In this document: piece by piece, positions 27,844 through 37,324 of the stretch | Numbering within the stretch: position 1 is the stretch's first letter | Layout of the letters: each line of letters starts with the position of its first letter | DNA from: DATBVX01 sp963705495 | Lineage (GTDB): Bacteria > Pseudomonadota > Gammaproteobacteria > Steroidobacterales > Steroidobacteraceae | Reading direction: 5' to 3' | NCBI GenBank assembly: GCA_963705495.1 | Contig: CAVPJQ010000026.1 | Coordinates: forward strand, 1 to 64,000 | Length of the DNA stretch: 64,000 nucleotides | Position numbers and translations under genes: made by a program | Notes under the pieces: model-generated | Database searches by the model: none | What the model was told of the DNA's origin: nothing | The model's input: the letters and a program-made list of their open reading frames with translations, nothing else

Positions 27844-30450
27844 ATGCAGGAACGTTACGACGCCGCCGAGCTCGAGTCCCAGGTACGCGCCTATTGGGAT
27901 GAGCAGCGGCTGCTCCAGGCGCCCGAGGATACCCAGCGCCGCAAGTACTACTGCCTGTGCATGTTCCCGTACCCGAGCGGACGGCTGCACATGGGGCATG
28001 TGCGCAACTACACCATCGGCGATGTGATCACGCGCTACATGCGCATGCGTGGCTACAACGTGCTGCAGCCCATGGGCTGGGATGCGTTCGGTTTGCCGGC
28101 AGAGAACGCGGCGATCGCGGCCAGCGTGCCACCGGCAAAATGGACCTACGACAACATCGCGTACCTGCGCGCGCAGCTCAAGTCGCTCGGTTTCGCGATC
28201 GACTGGCGACGCGAATTCGCGACTTGTCAGCCGGAGTATTACCGCTGGAATCAATGGTTGTTCCTGCGGATGCTCGAGCGCGGCATCGCATACAAGACGA
28301 CGGGTGTCGTGAACTGGGATCCGGTCGATCAGACCGTGCTCGCCAACGAGCAGGTGATCGACGGACGCGGCTGGCGCACCGGCGCGCCGGTCGAGAAGCG
28401 CGAAATCCCGATGTACTACTTGCGCATCACGGACTACAAGGAGGAACTGCTCAGCGCACTCGAAGGGCTCGACGGCTGGCCCGAGCGGGTGAAGCTCATG
28501 CAGGCGAACTGGATCGGCAAGAGCAAGGGCGTCAACTTCGGTTTTCCGTACGAGATCGATGCTGCGCGGCAGTTGCTGCGCGTTTTCACCACACGCGCCG
28601 ACACGATCATGGGCGCCACGTTCGTCGCCATTGCGCCCGAGCACCCGCTGGCGACCCGGCTCGCGCGCGACAATCCGCGCGTCGCGGCCTTCATAGAGGA
28701 GTGCCGAACCGGCGGCGTGACGGAAGCCGAGTTCGCGCTGATGGAAAAGAAGGGTGTGCCGACGGGTTTCTTCGTCACACATCCCCTGACGCAGGGAACG
28801 ATCGAAGTCTGGGTCGGCAACTACGTGTTGATGGCGTACGGCGAGGGCGCAGTGATGGGCGTGCCCGGCCACGACGAGCGTGACTTTCAGTTCGCCCGCA
28901 AGTACGGCCTCGCCATCCGCCCGGTCATCGACGTCGACGGGCGCACTTATTCCACTGAGAGCTGGCAGCCGTGGTACTCAGACTATGGCCGCTGCGTGAA
29001 TTCCGGCCCGTACGACGGGCTCGACTACGATGAGGCTGTCACTGCAGTTGCGCGCGATCTGCAGGCGCTTGGGCTCGGCGAGGAGCAGACAGTCTGGCGC
29101 CTGCGGGACTGGGGCATCTCGCGTCAGCGTTACTGGGGGTGCCCGATACCCATCGTGCACTGTCCGGGCTGCGGTGATGTGCCGGTACCCGACAGTGATC
29201 TTCCTGTCGTGCTGCCGGAAGGCCTGGTGCCCGATGGCAGCGGCAATCCGCTGGCAAAGACGCCTGCCTTCTACGAGTGCAAGTGCCCGAAGTGCGGCGT
29301 CCCCGCACGCCGCGAGACCGACACGATGGACACGTTCGTCGATTCTTCCTGGTACTACATGCGTTTCGCCAGCCATGACAATCCGAGTGCTGCGGTCGAC
29401 GAGCGCACGCAATATTGGGCGCCGGTGGACCAATACATCGGCGGCATTGAGCATGCGATCCTGCACCTGCTGTACTCTCGCTTCTGGACGCGTGTGATGC
29501 GTGATCTTGGCCTGGTGCAGTTCTCCGAACCCTTCATGAATCTGCTCGCGCAGGGCATGGTACTCAACAACATCTACTCGCGCACCGGCGCGGACGGTCG
29601 TGTCACTTACTTCAATCCGGCAGACGTAGACGTGAAGATGGATTCGAAGGGCGGCCGCGCGGCTGCGGTCCTCGTCGCTGACGGCCAGCCGGTGGTGTGG
29701 GAAGGCATGCGCACGATGTCGAAGTCGAAGAACAACGGCGTCGATCCCACTGCGCTCGTGGAGCAGTTCGGCGCCGACAGCGTGCGGCTCTTCATGATGT
29801 TCAAATCTCCGCCGGAGGACACGCTCGAGTGGTCAGATGAAGGAGTGCAGGGAGCGCATCGCTTCCTGAAACGCCTGTGGAGGGCCGTGCATGAGCATGT
29901 CAACAAGGGAGTGGCCCCTTCCGCGCTGGTGGCAAAGATCGATCACGCAAGCCTCACAGGCGCGCAGCGCGAAGTGCGGCACCTGACACACCAGATGCTG
30001 ACGAAGGTGACGGACGACGTCGGGCGCAGACGCACCTTCAACACGGCTATCGCCGCGGTGATGGAGCTGATGAATGCACTTGCGCGGTTCGAGGATGACA
30101 GCGAGGGTGGCCGAGCGGTGCGGCAGGAAGCCCTCGAGATCGTGGTACTTACGCTTGCGCCGATCGTGCCGCATGTCTGTCATGTACTGTGGCAGGCGCT
30201 CGGTCAGCGGGGTGCGGTGATCGATGCACGCTGGCCGGAGCCCGACCCGACCGCGCTCACGCAGGAGGTGCTGGAGATCGTAGTGCAGGTCAACGGCAAG
30301 CTTCGCGGCCGCATCCAGGTACCTGCCACGGCGGACGAAGCGGCGATCACGCGAGCGGCGTTGGCTGATGCAAATGTGCAGCGCTTCGTGATGGACAAGC
30401 CGGTGCGCCGGGTGATCGTGAAGGGCAAGCTCGTCAATGTGGTTGTCTAG
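27844..30450 (+). CDS. leuS: Leucyl-tRNA synthetase
   Basis: An 868-residue class I synthetase. The HIGH motif is HMGH at residues 49-52 (GRLHMGHVRNYTIGD) and the KMSKS motif is TMSKS at 624-628. The CP1 editing domain carries TTRADTIMG and the GVPGHDERD segment, and the anticodon-binding and C-terminal domains are complete. The zinc knuckle region shows CPGCGD and CKCPKCG. It overlaps lptE by 14 bases, the usual leuS-lptE-holA neighbourhood, although holA has moved 5 kb downstream here. Confidence 0.97.
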   Translation: MQERYDAAELESQVRAYWDEQRLLQAPEDTQRRKYYCLCMFPYPSGRLHMGHVRNYTIGDVITRYMRMRGYNVLQPMGWDAFGLPAENAAIAASVPPAKWTYDNIAYLRAQLKSLGFAIDWRREFATCQPEYYRWNQWLFLRMLERGIAYKTTGVVNWDPVDQTVLANEQVIDGRGWRTGAPVEKREIPMYYLRITDYKEELLSALEGLDGWPERVKLMQANWIGKSKGVNFGFPYEIDAARQLLRVFTTRADTIMGATFVAIAPEHPLATRLARDNPRVAAFIEECRTGGVTEAEFALMEKKGVPTGFFVTHPLTQGTIEVWVGNYVLMAYGEGAVMGVPGHDERDFQFARKYGLAIRPVIDVDGRTYSTESWQPWYSDYGRCVNSGPYDGLDYDEAVTAVARDLQALGLGEEQTVWRLRDWGISRQRYWGCPIPIVHCPGCGDVPVPDSDLPVVLPEGLVPDGSGNPLAKTPAFYECKCPKCGVPARRETDTMDTFVDSSWYYMRFASHDNPSAAVDERTQYWAPVDQYIGGIEHAILHLLYSRFWTRVMRDLGLVQFSEPFMNLLAQGMVLNNIYSRTGADGRVTYFNPADVDVKMDSKGGRAAAVLVADGQPVVWEGMRTMSKSKNNGVDPTALVEQFGADSVRLFMMFKSPPEDTLEWSDEGVQGAHRFLKRLWRAVHEHVNKGVAPSALVAKIDHASLTGAQREVRHLTHQMLTKVTDDVGRRRTFNTAIAAVMELMNALARFEDDSEGGRAVRQEALEIVVLTLAPIVPHVCHVLWQALGQRGAVIDARWPEPDPTALTQEVLEIVVQVNGKLRGRIQVPATADEAAITRAALADANVQRFVMDKPVRRVIVKGKLVNVVV

Positions 30451-30973
30451 GAAAGCCGTCAAGGGCTTCAGCCCCGAGAGGCGAGGCGCGGGACTGCGGC
30501 CGTACGCCCTGATCGTTACCGCGGGTCTGCTGCTTGGCGGCTGCGGTTTTCACCTGCAGGGTGCGACCACGATGCCCGCTGCAATGAAAATGACCTACCT
30601 CGACGCCGAGGACGAGCGCAGCACCTTTCTCCTCACGCTGCAGCGCTCGCTGCAGGCGAGCGGGTCGACCATCACGCCGGACCGTGCTGCCGCCACTGCG
30701 GTGCTGCACATTGAGCACGATGAGACCGGCCAGCGCGTCCTTTCCGTGTCGGCCGCCAACAAGCCGACCGAGTACGAAATCTTCTACACCATCAAGTATT
30801 CGGTGACTGCAGAGGGGAAAGAGCTCCTCACCTCGCAGACACTGACGTTGACGCGCGACTACAGCTTCGACGAAACGACCTTGCTGGCGAAGGAACACGA
30901 AGAAGTCATCCTGCGCGAGGCGCTGGCGCGCGATCTGACAGGGATCGTGATGAGCCGGCTGGCCAGCCTCTAG
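30437..30973 (+). CDS. lptE: LPS-assembly lipoprotein LptE
   Basis: A 178-residue outer-membrane lipoprotein. After a basic leader, the hydrophobic core and lipobox read ALIVTAGLLLGGC, so Cys36 is the lipidated residue, followed by the typical GFHLQG start of LptE. LptE plugs the LptD barrel that inserts lipopolysaccharide in the outer leaflet. The ATG at 30437 lies inside the leuS end with AAGGG upstream, implying coupled translation. The basic N-region is longer than usual, so a later start cannot be ruled out. Confidence 0.9.
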   Translation: MWLSRKAVKGFSPERRGAGLRPYALIVTAGLLLGGCGFHLQGATTMPAAMKMTYLDAEDERSTFLLTLQRSLQASGSTITPDRAAATAVLHIEHDETGQRVLSVSAANKPTEYEIFYTIKYSVTAEGKELLTSQTLTLTRDYSFDETTLLAKEHEEVILREALARDLTGIVMSRLASL

Positions 30974-31018
30974 CAAGCTCGAGCCTCGGCCCTCTCCAGG
31001 GGACGTGGAGCCGAATCC

Positions 31019-31516
31019 TTGTCATCCGTACCGGTAGTAACGCTCGCCCAGGTGCCACGCATCGTCGTGGCGACGCTGCTCTCGCGCTACGGGCTGGAGC
31101 TCAGGCTGATTGCGGCCGGCGAGCTGATCCCGGGCTCATACTGGGGCGAGACCGAGGCCGGACTGAAAGGCGACAAGTTGTTCGCACGCCTCGACACGCC
31201 GCTGCATTCGGTGCTGCACGAGGCGGCGCACTACATCTGCATGACGCCGGAGCACCGCGCGGGGCTCGATACCGACGCGGGCGGCGAATACATCGAGGAG
31301 AATGCCGTTTGCTACCTGCAGATCCTGCTGTCTGATCAAGTCCCACACTACGGCCGCGCGCGCATGCTGACCGAGATGGACTCGTGGGGCTACACGTTTC
31401 GACTCGGTTCAGCGCAAGCCTGGTTCGAGCAGGACGCCACGGACGCGCGCGACTGGCTGCTGCAGAAGGGGCTGATTGACGCAGATGAGCGACCGACTGG
31501 CTGCGTGAGAGAGTAA
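31019..31516 (+). CDS. Conserved HExxH-motif protein, function unknown
   Basis: A 165-residue soluble protein with a zinc-protease-like HEAAHYI motif near residue 67, followed by an acidic GGEYIEENAVCYLQILL helix whose Glu could be the third ligand. Other striking segments are IPGSYWGETEAGL and EMDSWGYTFRLGSAQ. I recall similar uncharacterised proteins across proteobacteria, so it is a real family, but I cannot name its role. The start is a TTG at 31019 with GGAG nine bases before it; no other start precedes the conserved part. It lies 45 bases after lptE and may share its transcript. Confidence 0.7.
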   Translation: MSSVPVVTLAQVPRIVVATLLSRYGLELRLIAAGELIPGSYWGETEAGLKGDKLFARLDTPLHSVLHEAAHYICMTPEHRAGLDTDAGGEYIEENAVCYLQILLSDQVPHYGRARMLTEMDSWGYTFRLGSAQAWFEQDATDARDWLLQKGLIDADERPTGCVRE

Positions 31517-31540
31517 CCGGACGATTGTGCCCGGGCCGGC

Positions 31541-32584
31541 TCAGCGGCCGGCAAAGCGATCCGTGGCGCTCACCAGCTCGTGCAGGATTCCCGGCTCCAT
31601 CGCGGAATGTCCGGCATCGGGCACGACGTGGAGCTCGGCCTCCGGCCAGGCGCGATGCAGATCCCATGCGCTCATCATCGGGCAGACCACGTCGTAGCGT
31701 CCCTGCACGATCACCGCCGGTACAAGGCGGATGGCGCCGACGTTGCGTAACAACTGGTCCTCGTGCTGGAAGAAGCCGCGATTCACGAAGTAGTGGCACT
31801 CGATGCGTGCCACGGCCGTCGCGAATTCGTCATCGCTCCAGCGCGCGATGTTCTGCTGGTTCACACGCAGATAGCTCGTGGCTGCTTCCCAGATCGACCA
31901 CGCCTTTGCCGCATCGAGGGCCACCTTCGGATCATCGCCGGTGAGTCGTCGATAGAACGCTGCCACGAGGTCCGAGCGCTCTGACGGTGGGATGGGTGCC
32001 AGATACTGCTCCCACGGATCGGGAAACACTGCGTTGGCACCCTGCTGGTAAAACCAGCGGATCTCCGCCTGGCGCAACAGGAAAATGCCGCGCAGCACGA
32101 GCTCGGTGACGGTTTGCGGATGTGTTTGCGCGTACGCGAGAGAGAGTGTGCTGCCCCATGAGCCACCGAAAACCAACCAGCGCTCGATGCCCAGATGCTT
32201 GCGCAACCGCTCGATGTCCTCGACCAGGTGCCACGTGGTGTTGTCGATGAGACTCGCGTGCGGGCGACTGCGACCGCAGCCGCGCTGATCGAACAGCACG
32301 ATGCGGTAGCGCTTCGGGTCGAAGAAGCGGCGCGAATCCTTGCCGGCGCCAGCGCCAGGTCCGCCATGAACGAAGAGTGCGGGCTTGCCACGCGGATTAC
32401 CGCACTCCTCGTAATAAATCTCATGCAGCGCGCAAACGCGCAGCATTCCCGTGCGGAACGGGTCGATGGATGGATACAGACTGCGCCGTCTGCTGCGCGG
32501 GGCGGCGCGTGCCGCGCGGGCGGACTTGCGGGTTGCGGGTGTCTTGCGCGGCGCGGCGGGTCGCTGCTTCGCGCGACGCCTCAT
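31541..32584 (-). CDS. pip: Proline iminopeptidase
   Basis: A 347-residue alpha/beta hydrolase of peptidase family S33 that removes N-terminal proline. Visible are the oxyanion-hole HGGPG, the FDQRGCGRS segment, the nucleophile elbow GGSWGSTLSLAY, and the acid/base pair in QGRYDVVCP and DAGHSAME. The protein has about 35 extra residues at its N terminus, nearly all Arg, Lys, Ala and Pro, before the family start YPSIDPF. No internal ATG, GTG or TTG allows a shorter start. The ATG at 32584 overlaps the hinT stop (ATGA), so hinT and pip form an operon. Confidence 0.9.
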   Translation of the reverse strand: MRRRAKQRPAAPRKTPATRKSARAARAAPRSRRRSLYPSIDPFRTGMLRVCALHEIYYEECGNPRGKPALFVHGGPGAGAGKDSRRFFDPKRYRIVLFDQRGCGRSRPHASLIDNTTWHLVEDIERLRKHLGIERWLVFGGSWGSTLSLAYAQTHPQTVTELVLRGIFLLRQAEIRWFYQQGANAVFPDPWEQYLAPIPPSERSDLVAAFYRRLTGDDPKVALDAAKAWSIWEAATSYLRVNQQNIARWSDDEFATAVARIECHYFVNRGFFQHEDQLLRNVGAIRLVPAVIVQGRYDVVCPMMSAWDLHRAWPEAELHVVPDAGHSAMEPGILHELVSATDRFAGR

Positions 32585-32928
32585 GTTCTCAGCACCATGG
32601 GCCCGAGAGGCCGTCCTCCAAGCAGGTGCACGTGCAGGTGATACACCTCCTGGCCGCCATGCGCGTTGCAATTCATGATCAGCCGATAGCCGTTGTCCGC
32701 AATGCCTTCCTTTCGCGCCAGATCCCGCGCAACGATGACCATGTGCCCGATGAGGGCTTCATCCTCGTCGGCGATATCGTTGACGGTGGGTATCGGCTTG
32801 TTCGGCACGATGAGAATGTGCGTCGGCGCGGCCGGGCGGATGTCACGAAACGCGGTAACGCGCTCATCCTTGTGCACCACCGCAGCAGGCAGCTCTCCGG
32901 CGATGATCTTTTCGAACAGTGTCGGCAT
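32581..32928 (-). CDS. hinT: HIT-family nucleotide phosphoramidase
   Basis: A 115-residue histidine triad protein. The catalytic triad is HLHVH at His97, His99 and His101 inside EVYHLHVHLLGGR, and the front part has the family start PTLFEKIIAGELPA. It hydrolyses AMP-lysine-type phosphoramidates. The ATG at 32928 is preferred over an upstream in-frame start that adds 31 unrelated residues and runs toward the terminator hairpin. It is read with pip. Confidence 0.93.
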   Translation of the reverse strand: MPTLFEKIIAGELPAAVVHKDERVTAFRDIRPAAPTHILIVPNKPIPTVNDIADEDEALIGHMVIVARDLARKEGIADNGYRLIMNCNAHGGQEVYHLHVHLLGGRPLGPMVLRT

Positions 32929-33002
32929 TGAGCGCACCCCCGGCAGCAGCGGCGGCGCAAGCCTAACACCGCTGCGAGAGCGGCAACAATTACACGTGGC
33001 TG

Positions 33003-33044
33003 CGAAAAATAGAAACGGCACAGCGGGAAAACCCGCTGTGCCGT
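33003..33044 (-). terminator. Strong intrinsic terminator after the EF-hand gene
   Basis: A perfect 13-bp inverted repeat (33015-33027 with 33032-33044) encloses a four-base loop. Read on the minus strand, the stem CCCGCTGTGCCGT is followed by TTTCTATTTTTCG, a clear T-rich tail. This is a textbook Rho-independent terminator for the leftward EF-hand gene, and it insulates hinT-pip from it. A second GC hairpin (33046-33076 region) sits just upstream of it. Confidence 0.9.
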
Positions 33045-33090
33045 GGTCGCGGCGTACAAAAAGCCGCCGCGATAGCGAGAAGGCTACTTA

Positions 33091-33363
33091 TTAGTATCCT
33101 TCCTTGCCCTTCGTGCCGGCCTTCGCCAGCTCAGAGCTGCTCAGCTTGCCGTCCTTGTCCGCGTCCAGCGTGCTGAACTGGGATGACAGCGCGGGATCGC
33201 CCTTGGCCTCATCCTTGCTGATCACGCCATCGCCATTCGTGTCCAGCTTCGAATAGTCCATCGACGTGGTGCCGGTCGCTGCGGGCGCCGGGCTCTGCTG
33301 TGCAAAGGCTGCCCCAGCGGCCAGCACAATGGCCAATGCGGAAACTTTGATGATCGAATTCAT
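33091..33363 (-). CDS. Small secreted EF-hand protein
   Basis: A 90-residue protein: a signal peptide (SALAIVLAAGAAFA, then QQSP), a short linker, and two canonical EF-hand loops, DTNGDGVISKDE and DADKDGKLSSSE, separated by about 17 residues. All calcium-coordinating positions are filled. It should bind two Ca ions in the periplasm or outside the cell, as a buffer or sensor; no enzyme part is present. AAGGAG lies seven bases before the ATG, and a strong terminator follows, so it is probably an abundant stand-alone product. Confidence 0.85.
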   Translation of the reverse strand: MNSIIKVSALAIVLAAGAAFAQQSPAPAATGTTSMDYSKLDTNGDGVISKDEAKGDPALSSQFSTLDADKDGKLSSSELAKAGTKGKEGY

Positions 33364-33762
33364 ATGAGTACTCCTTACAGACAGGTTCACTTCGTCTTCC
33401 CTGCGTGCGTGAAGTGCGCGCCGGGGTTGCACTGATGATGCAGCTGCCGTGCCAATGCCGCGTGAAGTGGCATAGGGCTGTAAATCCCGGCACTTGTAAT
33501 GCAGGGTGAGGGGCACGCAAAACCGCCAGGCGTTACCTGCAGGCAACACCACCCAGCCTTGACAATCGAGCGACGGAGGCCGCGACCGCTGTAACTGCGG
33601 CGGGCACAGCTTGGCGGCGTCGAGACATTGTGTGTCTCCAATCGTGCCAGCGCATCGCTGTGCGGGACGACGGCACGGCATAGGCCGGCGTTGGCGGTGC
33701 GTGTAGACTCCGCCGATTTCACGCGCCCCGGGGCTGTCACTTACCAGTACGGAGAAACCTGC
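33364..33762. other. 399-base divergent intergenic region
   Basis: This gap separates the leftward EF-hand gene and the rightward DUF885 gene, so it must contain both promoters. On the minus strand TTACAA and CTATGC about 18 bases apart (around 33468-33500) are a weak promoter candidate for the EF-hand gene. I find no convincing gene, repeat or RNA in the rest. Confidence 0.4.
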
Positions 33763-35523
33763 ATGACCTCAAGCCGATGGATCTCGACGTTACGGCTGCT
33801 CGCGCCAATGATCCTGGCACTGAGCGCTGTTGGCTGCGGGAAATCGGAACAGACGTCCAGCCAGCCTCCGGCTGCGACGACTTCCGCCGCGTCATGGTCT
33901 GCCTATCGCGACCAGTTTCTCGAGGCGTACTTCAAAGCTCACCCCGTGTTTGCCGTGACCTCGGGGCGGCACGAATTTGACGGACGGCTCCCGGACTGGA
34001 GCGGGGCCGGTATAGCGGTGGAGATCAAGCGCCTGCACGCGGCACACGATGCGACGGCGGCCTTCGCTGAGGCGGCGCTCAGTGAATCGGAGCGCTTCGA
34101 GCGCGACTACCTCATCGCCCGCGTCGATCGCGACCTGTTCTGGCTGGAGGTCGCCGAGGCGCCGTTCAAGAATCCCGCCTTCTACCTGGACTGGATCAGC
34201 GACGGTCTGGATCCTGCACCCTATCTCACCCGCGAGTACGCACCCCTCGACCAGCGCATGCGTGCATACATCGCCTACCTGCGTGCGATTCCGGGCGCGA
34301 CTCAGCAGATCAAGGCCAATCTGCGTGCGCCACTCGCGCTGCCGCTCCTGGAACGCGGCGTGTCTGCATTCAATGGCTTTGCGGACTTCTATGAGCACGA
34401 GGCTCCGGCGACGTTCGCCAGCGTGACGGACGCTTCGCTCCAGGGTGACCTGAGGCAGGCGAGCACGAGTGCGGCGGCAGCCATGCGCGAGCTCGGAGGC
34501 TGGCTCGATTCGCAGCGTTCCTCAGCCACCGCCAGCTTCGCATTGGGTGCGGAGAAGTTCGCCACCATGATCCGAATGACGGAACAGGTCACCACACCAC
34601 TCGCCGACCTCGAAGCGGTTGGGCGCGCCGATCTGGAGCGCAATCTCGCGGCTCTGCGCGAAGCGTGTGCGAAGTACGCGCCAGGCAAATCGGTCGCGGT
34701 GTGTTTCGCCAAGATGGATGCAGACAAGCCGACCGGCGGGGCCGTGGAGGGCGCGCGGCAACAGCTCGCCGGCCTCAAGCAGTTCCTCCTCGATAAGGAG
34801 GTGGTGACGATTCCGGGCGATGAGCAGGCACGTGTGGCCGAGGCGCCGCCCTACAACCGTGCGAACTCCGCCTACATCGATATCCCCGGTCCGTATGAGA
34901 AAGGGCTGCCGGCGACCTACTACATCGCCCCGCCAGATCCCAACTGGTCCGAGCAGGAGCGGCGCGACTACATTCCCGGGCGTGCCGATCTGTTGTTCAC
35001 CTCAGTGCACGAGGTCTGGCCCGGGCATTTCCTGCAGTTCCTGCATTCGAACCGCTCCGGTTCGATCGTCGGGCGCGTGTTCGTCGGCTACGCCTTCGCA
35101 GAAGGCTGGGCACACTACGCCGAAGAGATGATGTGGGAGATGGATTTCGGCAACGGCGATCCCGAGACGCACATCGGGCAACTCTCCAATGCTCTGCTGC
35201 GCAATGTGCGGTTTCTCTCGGCGATCGGGTTGCACACGCACGGCATGACGGTCGCGCAATCCGAGCAGATGTTCCGTGAGAGCGCCTTTCAGGACGCGGG
35301 TACTGCGCGCCAACAGGCTGCGCGGGGTACCTATGATCCGGCGTATCTCAACTACACCATGGGCAAGCTCATGATCCGCAAGCTCCGCGCGGACTGGAGC
35401 GCGAGCCGGGGCGGGCGTGCCGCCTGGCACGATTTTCACGATCAGATCCTCTCGTATGGCGGGCCACCGATTCCGATGATTCGCCGCGCCATGCTCGGGA
35501 AGGACGATGGCCCCTTGTTCTGA
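33763..35523 (+). CDS. DUF885-family putative metallopeptidase, likely lipoprotein
   Basis: A 586-residue protein of the DUF885 family, predicted zinc hydrolases related to M3-like peptidases. The active-site motif is HEVWPGHFLQ with His416, Glu417 and His422, and EGWAHYAEEMM about 30 residues later supplies the third ligand. The N terminus is a signal sequence ending LSAVGCGKS, an imperfect lipobox, so it is probably a lipid-anchored periplasmic enzyme. Substrates of this family are poorly known. GGAG stands eight bases before the ATG. It stands alone between a divergent gap and holA. Confidence 0.82.
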   Translation: MTSSRWISTLRLLAPMILALSAVGCGKSEQTSSQPPAATTSAASWSAYRDQFLEAYFKAHPVFAVTSGRHEFDGRLPDWSGAGIAVEIKRLHAAHDATAAFAEAALSESERFERDYLIARVDRDLFWLEVAEAPFKNPAFYLDWISDGLDPAPYLTREYAPLDQRMRAYIAYLRAIPGATQQIKANLRAPLALPLLERGVSAFNGFADFYEHEAPATFASVTDASLQGDLRQASTSAAAAMRELGGWLDSQRSSATASFALGAEKFATMIRMTEQVTTPLADLEAVGRADLERNLAALREACAKYAPGKSVAVCFAKMDADKPTGGAVEGARQQLAGLKQFLLDKEVVTIPGDEQARVAEAPPYNRANSAYIDIPGPYEKGLPATYYIAPPDPNWSEQERRDYIPGRADLLFTSVHEVWPGHFLQFLHSNRSGSIVGRVFVGYAFAEGWAHYAEEMMWEMDFGNGDPETHIGQLSNALLRNVRFLSAIGLHTHGMTVAQSEQMFRESAFQDAGTARQQAARGTYDPAYLNYTMGKLMIRKLRADWSASRGGRAAWHDFHDQILSYGGPPIPMIRRAMLGKDDGPLF

Positions 35524-35620
35524 CGGCCGCTGAGGTGGACTGCGGGCGAGGCCGGCGCGAAATGACCCGGGCCGGCTTCCCCAGTGGCGAGGGACATCCA
35601 GTCTCGGTAGGCTTGCGCTC

Positions 35621-36622
35621 GTGAAGCTCAACGCTGATAGGCTTTCAGGCCATCTCGCCCGCGATCTCAAGTCTGCCTATCTCGTGTCCGGTGACGAGCC
35701 GCTGCTCGCCGCCGAGGCGACCGATGCGATCCGACGCAAGGCTCGCGAAGCGGGCTTCACGGAACGGCGCGTGTTCTTCGTGGAACGCGGCTTCGACTGG
35801 AACGAGCTGCGCGCCGAGACCCAGGCGCTATCGCTGTTTGCCGAGCGGCGCGTTCTCGATGTGAGAATGCCGACCGGCAAGCCTGGCGAGGGCGCTGAGC
35901 TGTTGCAGGAACTGGTAGCCAATCCACCGCCCGATCAACTGTTGCTGGTTTCCTCGGGGAAGCTCGAGCGGCAAACTTTGCAGAGCGCATGGGTCAGGGC
36001 CTTCGAGCAAGACGCCGTCTGGGTGCAGGTCTGGCCGATCGATGCAGGTCGACTGCCGGATTGGATTGCAGCGCGCATGCGCATCCGGGGCCTGGTCCCC
36101 GAACCCGCAGCGGCGGCGCTCCTGGCCGAACGCGCCGAAGGAAACCTGCTCGCGGCACAACAGGAAATCGACAAGCTCGCGCTGCTCGTCAAGCCCGGCG
36201 CCGTAGATGCCGGATCGCTCTCGCAGGTCGTTGCCGACAGCGCTCGATTCGACGTGTTTCAGCTCGGTGAGGCCATGTTGCGGGGTGATGGGCGGCGCGC
36301 GCTGCGGATTCTGGATGGATTGAGAGGGGAGGGTGTCGAGCCCACACTGGTACTCTGGGCCGTGACCCGCGAGCTGCGTGCGCTGTGGCAACACCTGTCC
36401 CGCGAGAGTAGCGGCGCATCAGTGCCGGGATGGCAGCGCCCACAGCCGGGGCTGCTCGCCGCTGCGCACCGAGTGCGCAACCTTCCAATCGGCGAATTCG
36501 TGCGCATGGCCGTGAGAGTTGATCGCACCATCAAGGGCAGGCAAGTCGGAGATCCCTGGGATGCACTCGCCATGCTGGTTGCGCGCCTCGCCGGTGTGAG
36601 CACGCTCTCAGACGCCGCGTGA
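35621..36622 (+). CDS. holA: DNA polymerase III subunit delta
   Basis: A 333-residue clamp-loader subunit that opens the beta clamp. Family features are YLVSGDEPLLAAEATDAIR near residue 20, the RVLDVRMP strand, EGNLLAAQQEIDKLALL near 178 and the C-terminal helical collar with LRALWQHL. It starts at a GTG at 35621 matching the family N terminus (LNADRLSGHLARDL). The 97 bases before it hold nothing recognisable. It begins a rightward run holA-nadD-rsfS-rlmH. Confidence 0.93.
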   Translation: MKLNADRLSGHLARDLKSAYLVSGDEPLLAAEATDAIRRKAREAGFTERRVFFVERGFDWNELRAETQALSLFAERRVLDVRMPTGKPGEGAELLQELVANPPPDQLLLVSSGKLERQTLQSAWVRAFEQDAVWVQVWPIDAGRLPDWIAARMRIRGLVPEPAAAALLAERAEGNLLAAQQEIDKLALLVKPGAVDAGSLSQVVADSARFDVFQLGEAMLRGDGRRALRILDGLRGEGVEPTLVLWAVTRELRALWQHLSRESSGASVPGWQRPQPGLLAAAHRVRNLPIGEFVRMAVRVDRTIKGRQVGDPWDALAMLVARLAGVSTLSDAA

Positions 36623-36646
36623 ACGAGTAGCAGGCCTGCCCCGGCA

Positions 36647-37291
36647 ATGAATCCGATTGGCATCTTCGGTGGAACGTTCGACCCCATCCACTACGGTCAC
36701 CTGCGCACCGCGTTCGAGTTGCTGCAGGCACTCAGGCTGACCGAGGTGCGCTTCATGCCCGCCGGCAACCCGCCCCACCGTGAGTCGCCGGTCGCGAACG
36801 CCGAAGTACGCCTGCAGATGGTCAAGGCCGCAACCGAAGGCCAGCATGGATTCCTGGTTGATGACCGCGAAATCCGCCGCGAAGGACCGTCATATTCGGT
36901 GGATACGCTGGCCACCTTGCGTGCGGAACACCCAGATCGTTCGCTATGTCTGATCGTGGGCATGGATGCATTTCTCGGGCTGCCGAAGTGGTATCAATGG
37001 CGTGAAATCCTGCAGCTCTCCCACGTGGTGGTTGCACACCGCCCCGGGTGGCGAGCACCCGGCATGGGGCCGCTCGGCGAACTGCTCGTGGACCGCGGCA
37101 CCGGCCGCATCGGCGATCTGCACGAATCGCGGGCCGGGTGCATCTATATCCACGCTGTGACGCAGCTCGAAATTTCCTCCACTGAAGTGCGCAACCTGGT
37201 TGCGGCGGGACGTGATCCACGCTTTCTGATGCCCGACAGCGTGCGCCGGATCATCCTGGAGAGTCGCTGCTACACTGCACCCCAACGCTGA
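36647..37291 (+). CDS. nadD: Nicotinate-nucleotide adenylyltransferase
   Basis: A 214-residue enzyme of NAD synthesis that joins ATP and nicotinate mononucleotide. The nucleotidyltransferase motif GGTFDPIHYGHL is at residues 8-19, the second signature is EISSTEVRNLV near 176, and PAGNPPHR and LIVGMDAFLGLPKWYQW are also typical. It is 24 bases after holA. Confidence 0.95.
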   Translation: MNPIGIFGGTFDPIHYGHLRTAFELLQALRLTEVRFMPAGNPPHRESPVANAEVRLQMVKAATEGQHGFLVDDREIRREGPSYSVDTLATLRAEHPDRSLCLIVGMDAFLGLPKWYQWREILQLSHVVVAHRPGWRAPGMGPLGELLVDRGTGRIGDLHESRAGCIYIHAVTQLEISSTEVRNLVAAGRDPRFLMPDSVRRIILESRCYTAPQR

Positions 37292-37324
37292 TTTCTTGTC
37301 ACCCAAAGGAGGCAACACCCCGGC

